NCBI RefSeq assembly: GCF_000317205.1
Contig: NZ_AJLK01000189.1
Location: 1 to 64,000, forward strand
Length of the DNA stretch: 64,000 nt
Source: Fischerella muscicola PCC 7414
Lineage (GTDB): Bacteria; Cyanobacteriota; Cyanobacteriia; Cyanobacteriales; Nostocaceae
Direction of reading: 5' to 3'
Shown: in pieces, positions 18,986 through 28,732 of the stretch
Layout of the letters: each line of letters opens with the position of its first letter
Numbering within the stretch: the first letter of the stretch is position 1
Program-made: the position numbers and the translations under genes
Notes under the pieces: model-generated
Told to the model about the DNA's origin: nothing
Databases searched by the model: none
The model's input: only the letters and a program-made list of their open reading frames with translations

Positions 18986-19063
18986 GTCTGCTTGCCCAAC
19001 AATGCTTGCACCAATAATGAGGATATCTGCTGAATCGTTTATCATCGTTACACAAAAATAGCC

Positions 19064-20209
19064 TTAAACTAATTGACGGCGGAATTGCCAAGTGCTGGTT
19101 GTGAGTAAGACCGCTGCAAAAAACATTAAGACCAGAGCATTACTCCATAACACTTCCAAGCCTACCCCACGTAATAAAATTCCGCGCACTATTTGGATGT
19201 AGTGATAGAGCGGGTTGATGTGGCTGAGAGTCCGAAAAAATGCAGGCATACTTTCAGTAGCAGACAATGCGCCCGAAAGCATGACTAATGGCGAGTTAAT
19301 AAAAAATGAAGTGAGAATCGTTTGTCGTTTATTGCTGGAAATCGTTGCTAAAAGCATCCCGATACTGATGCCAATTAAGACATAAATACTGGAAAGCAAC
19401 ATAAACAGCAATATACTACCCCGGAAGGGTACGTGAAAAATGTAACGGGCGATCGCCAATGCTAGCAACACATCTGCCAACAACAATGCAAATAGAGGAA
19501 TCACCTTTGCCAGCAAGATTTCTAGGGCATTTGCAGGAGTCATCAACACTTGCTCCAGAGTCCCTTCGTCCTTTTCTCGGACTGCTTCCACCGCTGATGC
19601 TAAGGAACTTACGAGGGTTAATACTGTTCCCATGACTCCTGGAACGAAAAACCAGCTGCTTTCCAATCCAGGATTGTAGCGAAAGATGACGTGTGGCTCG
19701 ATGGTAAGGGCAATTGGAACAGGGGCAATCCGACGGTTATAATTGCTAATAATTTGTGACACATAGCCATTGGCAACCCCAGCGGTGTAGGCATTGACTC
19801 CATCAATAAAGACCTGAACATCAGCAGATTGGTTGCGTCTGAGGGTTGTGTTAAAGTCAGGAGGAATTATAATTCCAACATCAATTTCGCCTTGACGAAC
19901 TTGCTCGATCAAAGTAGTGCGATCGCCCGCTTGCGTGTGAATTTCAAACACCTGATTTGCGGTAAAGGCAGCAATTAATTCCCGGCTTTCGGGCACATGA
20001 GCATAGTCTAAAACTCCGAGCTGAAGATGGTTAACTTCGGGACTGACTGCAAAGCCAAAAATCAGGAGTTGTAGAATCGGCGAAACGGTGAGTAGAAAAA
20101 TGAGCTGCTTATTTCGTCGAATTTGGGCGACTTCCTTGCGAATCAAGGCAATTAGTCGAACATTAAAAAAGCGAAAAAACTGTTGTACCTGAAAAACTGG
20201 ATGTTTCAT
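19064..20209 (-). CDS. ybhR: ABC-2 permease (YbhR-like)
   Basis: 381 residues from the ATG at 20209, preceded by GGAGG. Topology is typical of ABC2_membrane_3: one amino-terminal helix (LLTVSPILQLLIFGF), a large extracytoplasmic domain (about 50-170) and five helices ending with SHINPLYHYIQIVRGILLRG. It pairs with the second permease and the fused ATPase. In E. coli YbhFSR acts in drug and cation efflux; substrate here unknown. Last gene of the exporter cassette. Confidence 0.88.
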   Translation of the reverse strand: MKHPVFQVQQFFRFFNVRLIALIRKEVAQIRRNKQLIFLLTVSPILQLLIFGFAVSPEVNHLQLGVLDYAHVPESRELIAAFTANQVFEIHTQAGDRTTLIEQVRQGEIDVGIIIPPDFNTTLRRNQSADVQVFIDGVNAYTAGVANGYVSQIISNYNRRIAPVPIALTIEPHVIFRYNPGLESSWFFVPGVMGTVLTLVSSLASAVEAVREKDEGTLEQVLMTPANALEILLAKVIPLFALLLADVLLALAIARYIFHVPFRGSILLFMLLSSIYVLIGISIGMLLATISSNKRQTILTSFFINSPLVMLSGALSATESMPAFFRTLSHINPLYHYIQIVRGILLRGVGLEVLWSNALVLMFFAAVLLTTSTWQFRRQLV

Positions 20210-20243
20210 AGTCCTCCATTCTTTGATGGATTGATAGAATGGA

Positions 20244-21389
20244 TTAATCAGACAGTTGCATTTGACGAATGCCCCACCAGGTGATTGCAAATTCCACCAC
20301 AGCTAGTAGCAACAATACTACAGGCACAAACCAGATGCCTACCCAGCCTGTGCCACGGACAAAGGCATCACGCACCAGCTCCAGGTAGTAACGAGCAGGC
20401 ACAACATAAGAAATGAGGGAAAGGGGGAAAGGAATATTGCTGAGCGGAAAGATGAATCCAGACAGCAGTAGTGCCGTCATGAATTTCACTGTTGCGACTC
20501 CTTGAACAGCGGCACTTTGTGTTTGGGTTCGGGTGCCAATCAAAATGCCAAGCTGAATGCTGGAGAAAATAAAAACTGGTGTACCGACCAGTAACGGGGT
20601 AGGATCGCCCGCGAACCGAAGTCCCCAAATTATTGCCCCTATGGTCATGATGAAGACCGCTTCTCCGATGCCTACAAGCAAGTAGGCAAGGCTCTTGCCC
20701 AGCAGTAGTTCAGTTGCCGTGAGGCTGGACGCATAAACCTGAAGAATGTTGCCTTGTTCCTGTTCCCGTGACATTGCGATCGCCGCCAACAGAGGTGGAT
20801 AAATTGCCAGAACAATGGCAAAGGCTCCCGGCACAATGTAAAGTGACTCTCGCCGTCCAGGATTAAACCAGAGGCGCGTATGAGGTACAATTCCTGTTTG
20901 CTGGGGTAATAAGCCCTGCGTTTCCAGGAAAAATCGATGGGTTGCCAGCAGGCTATTTTTGATGACTCGTGCATTCGCCACATCCGTTCCATCAATAATT
21001 ACCTGAAGCTGTCCTGTTCGCCCTGCTTTCACATCATTGGCAAACCCAGGTGGAATAATGACTGCTGCTCTGGCACTGCCGCGATCAACGGGGTCGAGAC
21101 GATTTGGATGTCCTGAATCCTTTAGAAAAGGGGCACAAAGAGGTTCAACCATTGCCCAAGGAACCGCAACAAATTGGTTGGTGGCAAAAATTCGCTCAAT
21201 GTAGCTGCGACTCTGAGGGGTGTTGTCCAGATCGCGCACAGTCAGCGGAATGTTTTTGATTTCCAGCCGAATAGCAAACCCGTAAATTAATAGGGTAATG
21301 AGCGGCAAGAAAAATGCCAGCGCCACCGTGAGGCGATCGCGTCGAAATTGCACTAGTTCTTTGACACATTGATTCCAGACGCGTCTCAT
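20244..21389 (-). CDS. ybhS: ABC-2 permease (YbhS-like)
   Basis: 381 residues from the ATG at 21389 (AGAGGATAACAACC upstream). Same layout as its downstream partner: helix near residue 25 (LTVALAFFLPLITLLIYGFA), large outer domain, then five helices and VVPARYYLELVRDAFVRGTG near the end. The carboxy helix segment LLLAVVEFAITWWGIRQ closes the protein. It starts five bases after the ATPase stop, so the two are translationally linked. Confidence 0.88.
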   Translation of the reverse strand: MRRVWNQCVKELVQFRRDRLTVALAFFLPLITLLIYGFAIRLEIKNIPLTVRDLDNTPQSRSYIERIFATNQFVAVPWAMVEPLCAPFLKDSGHPNRLDPVDRGSARAAVIIPPGFANDVKAGRTGQLQVIIDGTDVANARVIKNSLLATHRFFLETQGLLPQQTGIVPHTRLWFNPGRRESLYIVPGAFAIVLAIYPPLLAAIAMSREQEQGNILQVYASSLTATELLLGKSLAYLLVGIGEAVFIMTIGAIIWGLRFAGDPTPLLVGTPVFIFSSIQLGILIGTRTQTQSAAVQGVATVKFMTALLLSGFIFPLSNIPFPLSLISYVVPARYYLELVRDAFVRGTGWVGIWFVPVVLLLLAVVEFAITWWGIRQMQLSD

Positions 21390-21394
21390 GGTTG

Positions 21395-23374
21395 TTATCC
21401 TCTTTTCTTCTTTGCCCGCTGTACAATGCCAATAAAGGCATCTTCGAGAGAGAATGGAATCGTTCGCCAAGACAACACGGTGATGTTTATGGATTGTAGC
21501 CAAGACAGCACGTTTGCCAGATCGGAATCAGTGTCGTTTAATACGACATGAAGGCGATCGCCAAATAACGACACTCGCCACGGTTCCAGCACCTGCTTTA
21601 ATCCATCGGCAGCCCTCTGAGCATCTGAAACTTGCAGTTCGATCAGTTGCCCTGGTTGCTCCGCCTTAATTTGGCTTGGCGACCCCTGCGCGACCATTTC
21701 TCCTGCCACCATAAACCCGATGCGATGGCAGTGTTCCGCTTCTTCCAGGTAGTGCGTGGTGACTAGCACAGCCGTTCCTGCCCTGGCAAAAGCTTCGATA
21801 AAACGCCAAAACTGTCGTCGTGCCAGTGGATCGACTCCCGATGTCGGTTCATCCAAAAACAGAATTTCGGGTTCGTGCAGCACGGATGCACCAAAGGCAA
21901 CCCGCTGTTTCCAGCCCCCTGGTAATTTTTTGGTTAATAGGGTTTCTCGCCCCAACAGCCCACAGATTTCTAACACCCATTGAATGCGATCGCGCTGCAA
22001 TGAACGTGGCACCCCATAGACCCCACAGTAGAATTCTAGATTCTCTTGAATGGTGAGGTCATTGTACAGCGTAAATTTTTGGCTCATGTATCCCAATCGC
22101 TGCCGCAGTTCCTGGCGACGCAATTGTCCTGTTTGCCCAGCCAGAGTGACCGTTCCCTGAGTGGGTGCAAGCAAGCCACACAGCATTTTAATGGTGGTAG
22201 TTTTTCCTGCTCCGTTTGCCCCTAACAAACCATAGATTTCGCCATAGCGAACTTGTAAATTAACACCATTGACCGCATGAAACGTGCCGAAGATTTTGTG
22301 GAGGTTGGTCACTCCAATGGCAATGGGTGCCTCTGGTTGAAATAAGGATGCAGAACGATGAGGCTGAGACGGACGTGGAAAAGGAATAAACGGCGGGTCT
22401 GATCCTTGCTGCCGCAGCCGTGTCACAAACACATTTTCCAGCGTCGGTTCACTCACCTGGATTTCTGCCGATTGCTGAGCCTGAGTTAATAACCGGGAAA
22501 CGTGAGCCACTGCCGCTTCAGCTTGGGGAACTAGCACATCCAGGCGATCGCCAAATGTTTGCACATCCTGAATCGTTTGTTCTCTCTGCTTGGTGGCATT
22601 CCATAGGATCGTTTCGCAGGCTTTTAGGTCTGTCGCTCGCACTTCCAAGCGGGCTAATCCTAAACTCGATCGCAACTCAGCAGGTGTCCCCATTTGTTGT
22701 ATCTGTCCGTCATACATGAGGGCCACCCGATGGCAGCGTTCTGCTTCATCCAGATAGGGCGTTGCCACCACCATTGTTACCCCTTCCTGAGACAAGGCCG
22801 CCAGCACATCCCAAAACTCACGCCGCGATACGGGGTCTACTCCGGTTGTCGGTTCATCCAGCAGTAACACATCGGGTTGAGCAATCAGGGCACAGCACAA
22901 CGCTAGTTTTTGCTTCATACCGCCCGATAGCTGACCTGCAAGGCGATCGCTAAAGCGTTCTAGATCCATCAACCGCAAATACTTGACTCGGCGTTGGGCA
23001 AAGTGATCGGGGTTGACATTGCGTAACCCTGCCATGTAGCGGAGGTTTTCATCAATACTCAAATCGAGGTAAAGGGAAAACTGTTGGGTCAGATATCCAG
23101 TTCTGAGTCGCATCTGACGGGGCGATCGCCCCAAAATTTGCACTGTTCCCTCTGTGGCTTGCATCACGCCTGCCAGGATGTGAAAGGTTGTAGTTTTACC
23201 CGCACCATCAGGACCAATCAACCCGAAGATCTCTCCAGGCTTGACCTCAAAACTAATATTGTTAACAGCAGTAAAACGCCCGTACCGTTTAGATAATCCT
23301 TGAACTTGGATGACGGGTTCAATGGTTGCACCTCGAAGCCGTTCAGCCGAATGCATCGCACTCGCCAATCGCAT
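21395..23374 (-). CDS. ybhF: ABC transporter, two fused ATPase domains (YbhF-like)
   Basis: 659 residues with two nucleotide-binding domains. First: Walker A GPDGAGKTT (about 53), signature LSGGMKQ, Walker B LLLDEPTTGVDP. Second: GANGAGKTT (about 383), atypical signature LPGGWKQR, FLDEPTSGVDP. The proline-tryptophan signature of the second half is a trait of YbhF. The head of the protein follows the HlyD gene by 11 bases. It drives the two permeases. Confidence 0.93.
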   Translation of the reverse strand: MRLASAMHSAERLRGATIEPVIQVQGLSKRYGRFTAVNNISFEVKPGEIFGLIGPDGAGKTTTFHILAGVMQATEGTVQILGRSPRQMRLRTGYLTQQFSLYLDLSIDENLRYMAGLRNVNPDHFAQRRVKYLRLMDLERFSDRLAGQLSGGMKQKLALCCALIAQPDVLLLDEPTTGVDPVSRREFWDVLAALSQEGVTMVVATPYLDEAERCHRVALMYDGQIQQMGTPAELRSSLGLARLEVRATDLKACETILWNATKQREQTIQDVQTFGDRLDVLVPQAEAAVAHVSRLLTQAQQSAEIQVSEPTLENVFVTRLRQQGSDPPFIPFPRPSQPHRSASLFQPEAPIAIGVTNLHKIFGTFHAVNGVNLQVRYGEIYGLLGANGAGKTTTIKMLCGLLAPTQGTVTLAGQTGQLRRQELRQRLGYMSQKFTLYNDLTIQENLEFYCGVYGVPRSLQRDRIQWVLEICGLLGRETLLTKKLPGGWKQRVAFGASVLHEPEILFLDEPTSGVDPLARRQFWRFIEAFARAGTAVLVTTHYLEEAEHCHRIGFMVAGEMVAQGSPSQIKAEQPGQLIELQVSDAQRAADGLKQVLEPWRVSLFGDRLHVVLNDTDSDLANVLSWLQSINITVLSWRTIPFSLEDAFIGIVQRAKKKRG

Positions 23375-23385
23375 GAGTTTTGCTC

Positions 23386-24684
23386 CTAGTTTAATTGGAT
23401 TTCAGCATCGGCAGGCATTCCCGGTTTGGCTAAACCATCGGGAGTCGCAATGCTGATTTTGACTCCAAATACTTGTTCAACTCGATCGTTGCGGAAATAG
23501 ATGTTTTCAGGGGTAAAGGAGGCTTCTGTGTCGATCGCAGCCACATGAGCAGCAAGCGGTTGCTCAGGAGCCGAATCTAAATAAACCCTAGCTGCTTGAC
23601 CGACGCGTATCTGTCCAATCTCACCTTCTGGAATAAATCCACGCAAGTAAACTGTGTTTGGGTTAATCACGGTTAACAGCGTTTTTCCACTGCTAACTAC
23701 GGTACCCGGTTCCACACTCCGTGCTGTGACAATCCCATCAATGGGGCTGGTAATCGTCAGGTCATTGACCTGCGCTAAAATCCGCTGACGTTCCGCGGCA
23801 ACTTGCCGGACGGTGGCTTGGGCAGCCTCCCATTGGGATCGCGCGATTGCCAATTGCTCTTGCAATCCTTGCAGGCGGGTTTGGCGAATATTAGGATTGA
23901 GGCGAGTCGTTTGTACGGACGTGAGATCTCCCTGAGCTGCATTGACTTGTCGTCGAGCCGTCTCTACGGCAGCTTGCTGTGCCCGCAAGGTGGCTTGAGC
24001 TGTTTCTAATGCCGTTTGCGCTTGGTCAAGTTGTTGCTGGCTGTAGGCTCCTTCCTGGTGCAATTTCATCGCGCGATCGTGTTCAATCTGCGCCAGGTTT
24101 AACGCAGACTCGGCTTGTTCCTGTTGTGCCTGAGCTTGCTGCCACTGTGCTTGGGCAGCAGCAAGTGCCGATCGCGCCTGCGTGATTCGGCCTTGGGTAT
24201 CTTCTTGTGCCTGTTCCAGATTAAGCTGGGCTTCTTCAATCTGGCTTTGAATGACATTGATCTGCCCTTGTGCTTGGTTGACCTGCTGTTGAGCGGCTGC
24301 TAGTCGCGCTTCTGCTGCCTGGAGCTGTGCCTGAATTTCTGAATCATCGAGTTTAGCAAGCACCTGTCCTATTCGGACGCGATCGCCCTCGCGTACCGTT
24401 ACAATCATGACCCGTCCAGGTACTTTAGTACCAATATCCGTTTCATAGCCTTCAATCCGACCGCTCACTTCCAACACCGTTGAAGGGCTGGAAGAATGAA
24501 ACCCAAAGTACCAAGCTGGAATGGCAACTGTCACAAGGGTTAATCCCGCAATCCCTAACCACCAGGGCAGCGATCGATGGGTAAGTTTTGCCTTTGGTAA
24601 AGCGACAGAATTTGCCTGCTCGGATGCTGATTGGTCTGCTGATGTATCTGAGGCTGGCTCGGTTGGAGAGAATATTTTGGTCAT
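23386..24684 (-). CDS. ybhG: HlyD-family membrane fusion protein (YbhG-like)
   Basis: 432 residues from the ATG at 24684 (GAGG seven bases upstream). One amino-terminal membrane helix (about 42-63, WWLGIAGLTLVTVAIPAWYF), biotinyl-lipoyl halves (VPGRVMIVTVREGDRV; ITSPIDGIVTARSVEPGTVV) around a long Ala/Gln-rich coiled coil (about 105-300), then a beta-barrel domain. It links the inner-membrane exporter to the outer envelope. First gene of the exporter cassette, reading toward the ATPase. Confidence 0.92.
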   Translation of the reverse strand: MTKIFSPTEPASDTSADQSASEQANSVALPKAKLTHRSLPWWLGIAGLTLVTVAIPAWYFGFHSSSPSTVLEVSGRIEGYETDIGTKVPGRVMIVTVREGDRVRIGQVLAKLDDSEIQAQLQAAEARLAAAQQQVNQAQGQINVIQSQIEEAQLNLEQAQEDTQGRITQARSALAAAQAQWQQAQAQQEQAESALNLAQIEHDRAMKLHQEGAYSQQQLDQAQTALETAQATLRAQQAAVETARRQVNAAQGDLTSVQTTRLNPNIRQTRLQGLQEQLAIARSQWEAAQATVRQVAAERQRILAQVNDLTITSPIDGIVTARSVEPGTVVSSGKTLLTVINPNTVYLRGFIPEGEIGQIRVGQAARVYLDSAPEQPLAAHVAAIDTEASFTPENIYFRNDRVEQVFGVKISIATPDGLAKPGMPADAEIQLN

Positions 24685-24886
24685 AATGCCTCGCGTGATC
24701 ACAGGTTTTAATTAAGCGATCAAAAGCAGTTCAGATTAGAAATATCTATTCCTCTAAGTTGCGACTGGGTTGCTAATACTGAGTCAATATCGTGCGATAA
24801 AGTCTGATTCTTTAGATAAGGATTCTGTGAGTCATTAAGTTGTAATGCTCAATTTCTGGTCGTTTGGTTCAAATTCCTGAAATCAA

Positions 24887-24980
24887 AGGTTTGGGTAAAG
24901 TAAGCGGCTTGCTCAAAGCTGTAGAGGCGATTGCCCCCATTAGACCAAACCACCCGTGAAAGTCCCATGCTAGTGGTCAT
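24887..24980 (-). pseudogene. Truncated cbpM start after intact dnaJ
   Basis: The first 31 codons of cbpM ([16 protein letters not shown]...YFTQT) follow the intact dnaJ with the same ATGA overlap as at 18751-18754, then the match stops abruptly at 24887. It is the right-hand direct repeat bounding the ABC exporter. The complete cbpM is at 18437-18754. Confidence 0.9.
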
Positions 24981-25972
24981 AGATGCACCTCCGCGATCGC
25001 ACCTCGAGGATCAAAACTGCTGACCTGCTGCAACTTTTCATAGCATTCTCTTTCCTGCACACTCAGTTCTTTCGGGGTGACAATTTTCAGCCGCACTAGC
25101 AAATCCGTCCGGTTGCCTTTGGGATCGCGCCAGCCTTTACCGCGTAACCTCAAGGTTTGTCCAGAATCCACGCCAGGGGGGATGCTCATCGTTACCTTTC
25201 CGTCCGGCGTTGGAACTTTTATTTGGGCACCAAGCACAGCTTCTGCCGGACTAATCGGGATTTCACAAATTAAATTATTTCCTTCAAATCTGTAGAAAGA
25301 ATGAGGCAGTAACTCAATAGTAAGATATAAATCTCCCCGCTGCTGGCTAAAGGGGCTGATCTGCCCTTTGCCCTTTACCCGAATCCGGCTGCCGGATTTT
25401 GCCCCGGCTGGAATGCGAACAGTAACCGTTTCATCCCCGATTTGCAACCGTTTTTGGGTGCCGTGAAAGGCTTCGGAAAGGGTGAGGGCGATCGCGGCTT
25501 CTGTATCTTGGGCAGGCATTTCCACAAAACGGCTGAAGGGATCGTCCCCAAAGTCCACGTATTCTCGGAATCCCTCTGGCCCCGTTGTTGTCCGATAGGT
25601 ATATACCCGTCGCCCAGCACCACCGCCGCGCCCAAAGCGTCCCAGCAGTTCGTTAATAAAGTCATCAAAACTGCTGTACTGTCCAAAATCCATTCCTTCA
25701 AAGCCAGCTCCACCCGGCGGGGGTGTACCCGCAGCGGCTTGCTTCCAATATTGCCCAAACTGGTCGTATTTCTGTCGCTTTTCTGGATCAGAAAGCACTT
25801 CGTGGGCTTCGTTGATCTCTTTGAAGCGAGCTTCTGCCTCTTGATCACCTGGATTTAAGTCTGGGTGATACTTGCGTGCCAGTTTGCGATAGGCTTTCTT
25901 GATTTCCTCTGGCGTTGCGGTTTTACTGACTCCCAGGATGTTGTAATAGTCTTTGAAATCAGTGGTAGCCAT
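24977..25972 (-). CDS. cbpA: DnaJ-type co-chaperone without zinc finger (CbpA class)
   Basis: 331 residues. J-domain 1-70 with the HPD triad at 36-38, a Gly/Phe-rich linker (about 78-130), then two C-terminal beta domains ([40 protein letters not shown]). No CxxCxGxG zinc repeats, so it is a type II/CbpA protein, the class regulated by CbpM. It stimulates the ATPase of DnaK. GAGAGGT precedes the ATG. It lies in the same run as dnaK. Confidence 0.95.
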   Translation of the reverse strand: MATTDFKDYYNILGVSKTATPEEIKKAYRKLARKYHPDLNPGDQEAEARFKEINEAHEVLSDPEKRQKYDQFGQYWKQAAAGTPPPGGAGFEGMDFGQYSSFDDFINELLGRFGRGGGAGRRVYTYRTTTGPEGFREYVDFGDDPFSRFVEMPAQDTEAAIALTLSEAFHGTQKRLQIGDETVTVRIPAGAKSGSRIRVKGKGQISPFSQQRGDLYLTIELLPHSFYRFEGNNLICEIPISPAEAVLGAQIKVPTPDGKVTMSIPPGVDSGQTLRLRGKGWRDPKGNRTDLLVRLKIVTPKELSVQERECYEKLQQVSSFDPRGAIAEVHL

Positions 25973-26116
25973 GGATACCTCTCAAGACGGAGTTTCCGAT
26001 AAAGCTAGGAAAAATAAAGGAGGTTGACCAGAATGGGCACATATTAGACTCGCTAAGCTGGTTAGGGTCAAAAGTTCAGAATCGAATCTTTGCGAGCTTA
26101 TTTTTAAACACGCTTT

Positions 26117-27064
26117 TTAGGCAGCCTGCTTAACCTCAGAAACTCGATTAAAGAAGCTAGAGAACTTGTCTTGTAGTTTAGCGAAGGCGCTGGCAGTTTT
26201 CTCGTTTGCTCGCAATTGTCGCTGGATATCTTTAATGGCTTGATCCAGTTCAGCGTAGTCGGGATCGCGCCGGGCGTATCCCAATTCTTTTGCCAGTTGT
26301 AGATAATTCCGTGCGTCTTCTAAGAGTCGCCCAGCATCACTTCGATCAAGATCGGCAACAGCAACAGCACCAAGGAGTTTTGTGTGAGCCTCAATCAATG
26401 GAATCGGTCGTGCTTGTTCAGTGATCACTAAGGTAGAAAGTGTCTTTTGCAAAACCTCTTTTGCCGCTTCTGCTTGTTTCTCGTTTAGCAATCGCGCTGC
26501 CTGTTTCATGGCATCTGGATAAGTGGCGAGAGGTAGGTTGAACGTTACGGTGCGAATTTCACTCATCAAATTGTTGAGTAGTTCTCGCGCAGCTGGGAAA
26601 TCTTCAGCATTAATGGCACTTTTAATTTGATTCCGAAGACGTTGAACGGTATCTAAGTCCAGTGGTGCGACATCAATCACAGCGACTTGAGTGAATGCTG
26701 GCACCAACCCTAACTCAGGGTAGCGGGCTAAAAGTATATCTAGCTTGCCCGTTGCCCGCTCTAGAGCTTGTAATGCATCTTGAGTTTTGCCCTCAGCAAT
26801 TGCCGCGATCGCCTTGCGTGTTTCTTCTATGGCAGCGATCGCTTCTTGATCTAGACGGCTCTCAGCCTCATCCAGTGCTGCCTGTTTTTCCTTTTCAATT
26901 TCTTGCTGAAGGCTGGAATCAGGTTGATTGATGCTCTCAAGATTGGACGTATCAGAGATAGCAGCCGCACTCGCCATCCAAGTGGGAGTGATGAGTAATA
27001 GCCAGAAAACTAAAAAACCTACCACCAAAGTCTGCAACTTCTTCAGGACATTAAGTTGATTCAT
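26117..27064 (-). CDS. yfdX: YfdX-family stress protein with signal peptide
   Basis: 315 residues. A signal peptide is visible (residues about 8-33, LQTLVVGFLVFWLLLITPTW, then AAA), so it is probably exported to the periplasm. The YfdX core follows: AAIEETRKAIAAIAEGKT, QALERATGKLDILLARYPE and RTVTFNLPLATYPDAMKQAA. YfdX has an acid- or redox-linked chaperone-like role in enterobacteria, and two copies are a hallmark of the heat-resistance locus. It is 56% or so similar by eye to the next gene, so they are a diverged tandem pair. Confidence 0.87.
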   Translation of the reverse strand: MNQLNVLKKLQTLVVGFLVFWLLLITPTWMASAAAISDTSNLESINQPDSSLQQEIEKEKQAALDEAESRLDQEAIAAIEETRKAIAAIAEGKTQDALQALERATGKLDILLARYPELGLVPAFTQVAVIDVAPLDLDTVQRLRNQIKSAINAEDFPAARELLNNLMSEIRTVTFNLPLATYPDAMKQAARLLNEKQAEAAKEVLQKTLSTLVITEQARPIPLIEAHTKLLGAVAVADLDRSDAGRLLEDARNYLQLAKELGYARRDPDYAELDQAIKDIQRQLRANEKTASAFAKLQDKFSSFFNRVSEVKQAA

Positions 27065-27120
27065 GATTTTTCAACAAAGATACAGGAACGTAGAGGATAA
27101 AAAAACTGCTTTCTTCTGTG

Positions 27121-28014
27121 TTAATTAGCTTGAGAATTTGTGGCTTGTTGACCTTCTTGTACAGACTTGCTGACTTTCTCTGATCGCCGTTTTAGGAAAC
27201 TGGAGAACTGTTCCCGAAGTTTGGCAAATGGTCCTTCTGTTGAGTCCTTTGCTCTCACTTGCCGCTCAATATCCTTAATCATCCGCTGCAACTCTTTGTA
27301 GTCGGTATTGCTGCTAACATATCCCAATTCTTTTGCCCGATTGAGTTGGGTGCGACTCTCTTTCAGCAACTTCAAAATTTTATCCTGATCCTGCTCTGTC
27401 ATGGTCTGCGACTTGTTTTTGGCAAGTGCAGATGCTGCAACTAAGTTGGCAAGTCCAACGATCAATGGAATTGGTCGAGATTGTTCAGTTACAACCAGAG
27501 TTGAGAGTGCCAGTTTCAACTCTGTTCGCGCTTCATCAATCTGTCCTCGCTCCAACAATCGGGCTGCCTCTTTCATTGCATCTGGATAGGTTTCTAAAGG
27601 CAAATTGACTGTGGTTGTGCGAATCTCGCTCGTCAAGTTATGCAATAGGGCACGAGCATTGGGAAAATCATCGACATCTGTGGCGACCTTCGCAGCAGCA
27701 CGAATTTCTGCAATGATGTCAAAGTCCAGCGGAGCCAAATCAAGGACTGTGACTTGAGACGAGATTGGGATAAGCGAGAGGTTAGGATACCGTGCCAGCA
27801 GAATATCTAGCTTTCCAGTTGCCCGTTCTAGGGCTTGGATGGCATCTGGGGTTTTACCCTCATCGATTGCGGTGATGGCATTGCGAGTTTCGGCGATCGC
27901 CGCGATTGCTTCCTGATCGACACGCTTTTCAGCTTCAGTTGTTGCCTCCTGTCTTTCCTTCTCAATCTCCTGATGAGCTTGAACGTCAGACTGAATGATG
28001 TTTGCAAGAGTCAT
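27121..28014 (-). CDS. yfdX: YfdX-family stress protein, second copy
   Basis: 297 residues from the ATG at 28014 (AGGAG eight bases upstream). The YfdX core is very like that of its neighbour (IAAIAETRNAITAIDEGKTP; QALERATGKLDILLARYPN). Unlike the first copy it has no clear signal peptide: MTLANIIQSDVQAHQEIEKE leads straight into a charged helix. The frame continues upstream to 28089 but adds only a weak hydrophobic stretch. The pair may therefore act on the two sides of the membrane. Confidence 0.85.
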   Translation of the reverse strand: MTLANIIQSDVQAHQEIEKERQEATTEAEKRVDQEAIAAIAETRNAITAIDEGKTPDAIQALERATGKLDILLARYPNLSLIPISSQVTVLDLAPLDFDIIAEIRAAAKVATDVDDFPNARALLHNLTSEIRTTTVNLPLETYPDAMKEAARLLERGQIDEARTELKLALSTLVVTEQSRPIPLIVGLANLVAASALAKNKSQTMTEQDQDKILKLLKESRTQLNRAKELGYVSSNTDYKELQRMIKDIERQVRAKDSTEGPFAKLREQFSSFLKRRSEKVSKSVQEGQQATNSQAN

Positions 28015-28110
28015 GAGCAAATCTCCTATTAGTTGTAACTTACTTCTTGAAGCGTTCCAGAGTGAGAGGGAGGCAAGTTCTTGCCTCAAATTATCATGAA
28101 TGATTGCCTC

Positions 28111-28656
28111 CTAGCTGATCTGCTTGCGAACTGCCAGAGGCAGCATAATCATCCAGATTCCGGTAAACAAAAAACTAGTTCCTGCGTAGACTCCCAGTAA
28201 CCAAGTTGCACTGCTGGGCCATTGATACAGAATTAAGACGCTCAGAATTATGGACAGGATGCCACTGAACAATAGCCAAATCCAGTTACCGTCTGGGCGC
28301 ACTTTAAATGCGGCAATCACCTCTAAGATCCCCTCAACCAAAATGAGGCTTCCTAGGACGAGGGTAAAGGTGAGGGCCGCTCCAAAAACATTAGTAATCA
28401 GCAAAATCCAGGCGAGGACATAGAAAAGCCCAACCAGTAGCTTGAGCCAGAAGCCTTTTTGTCTGCGGGATTGAACTGCCTGAACGATCCGAACAATACC
28501 TACAATTAACAAAAACCAGGTCAGCGCGATCGCCACTGCGATCGTGGCAACGAACGGTTCTAAAATTGCTCCAACCCCGAGCAGAACCATCACAACACCT
28601 AATGCAATTGACCAGCTTGAGCTTTGTTGAATTTCATCTGCTGTGTCAGTATTCAT
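28111..28656 (-). CDS. hdeD: HdeD-family membrane protein (DUF308)
   Basis: 181 residues with six transmembrane helices in three DUF308 pairs: SIALGVVMVLLGVGAILEPF, FTLVLGSLILVEGILEVIAA and WIWLLFSGILSIILSVLI. HdeD is an acid-stress membrane protein of E. coli and another regular member of the heat-resistance locus, where it also follows yfdX genes. Here it lies just upstream of the yfdX pair on the same strand. Confidence 0.9.
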   Translation of the reverse strand: MNTDTADEIQQSSSWSIALGVVMVLLGVGAILEPFVATIAVAIALTWFLLIVGIVRIVQAVQSRRQKGFWLKLLVGLFYVLAWILLITNVFGAALTFTLVLGSLILVEGILEVIAAFKVRPDGNWIWLLFSGILSIILSVLILYQWPSSATWLLGVYAGTSFLFTGIWMIMLPLAVRKQIS

Positions 28657-28732
28657 TGTCTGTTTCCCATCAAGTCAAGTAAGGAGCCGTTTGGAATTGA
28701 TCCAGTTGGTATTGAGTCGAACCCCAGGGAAG

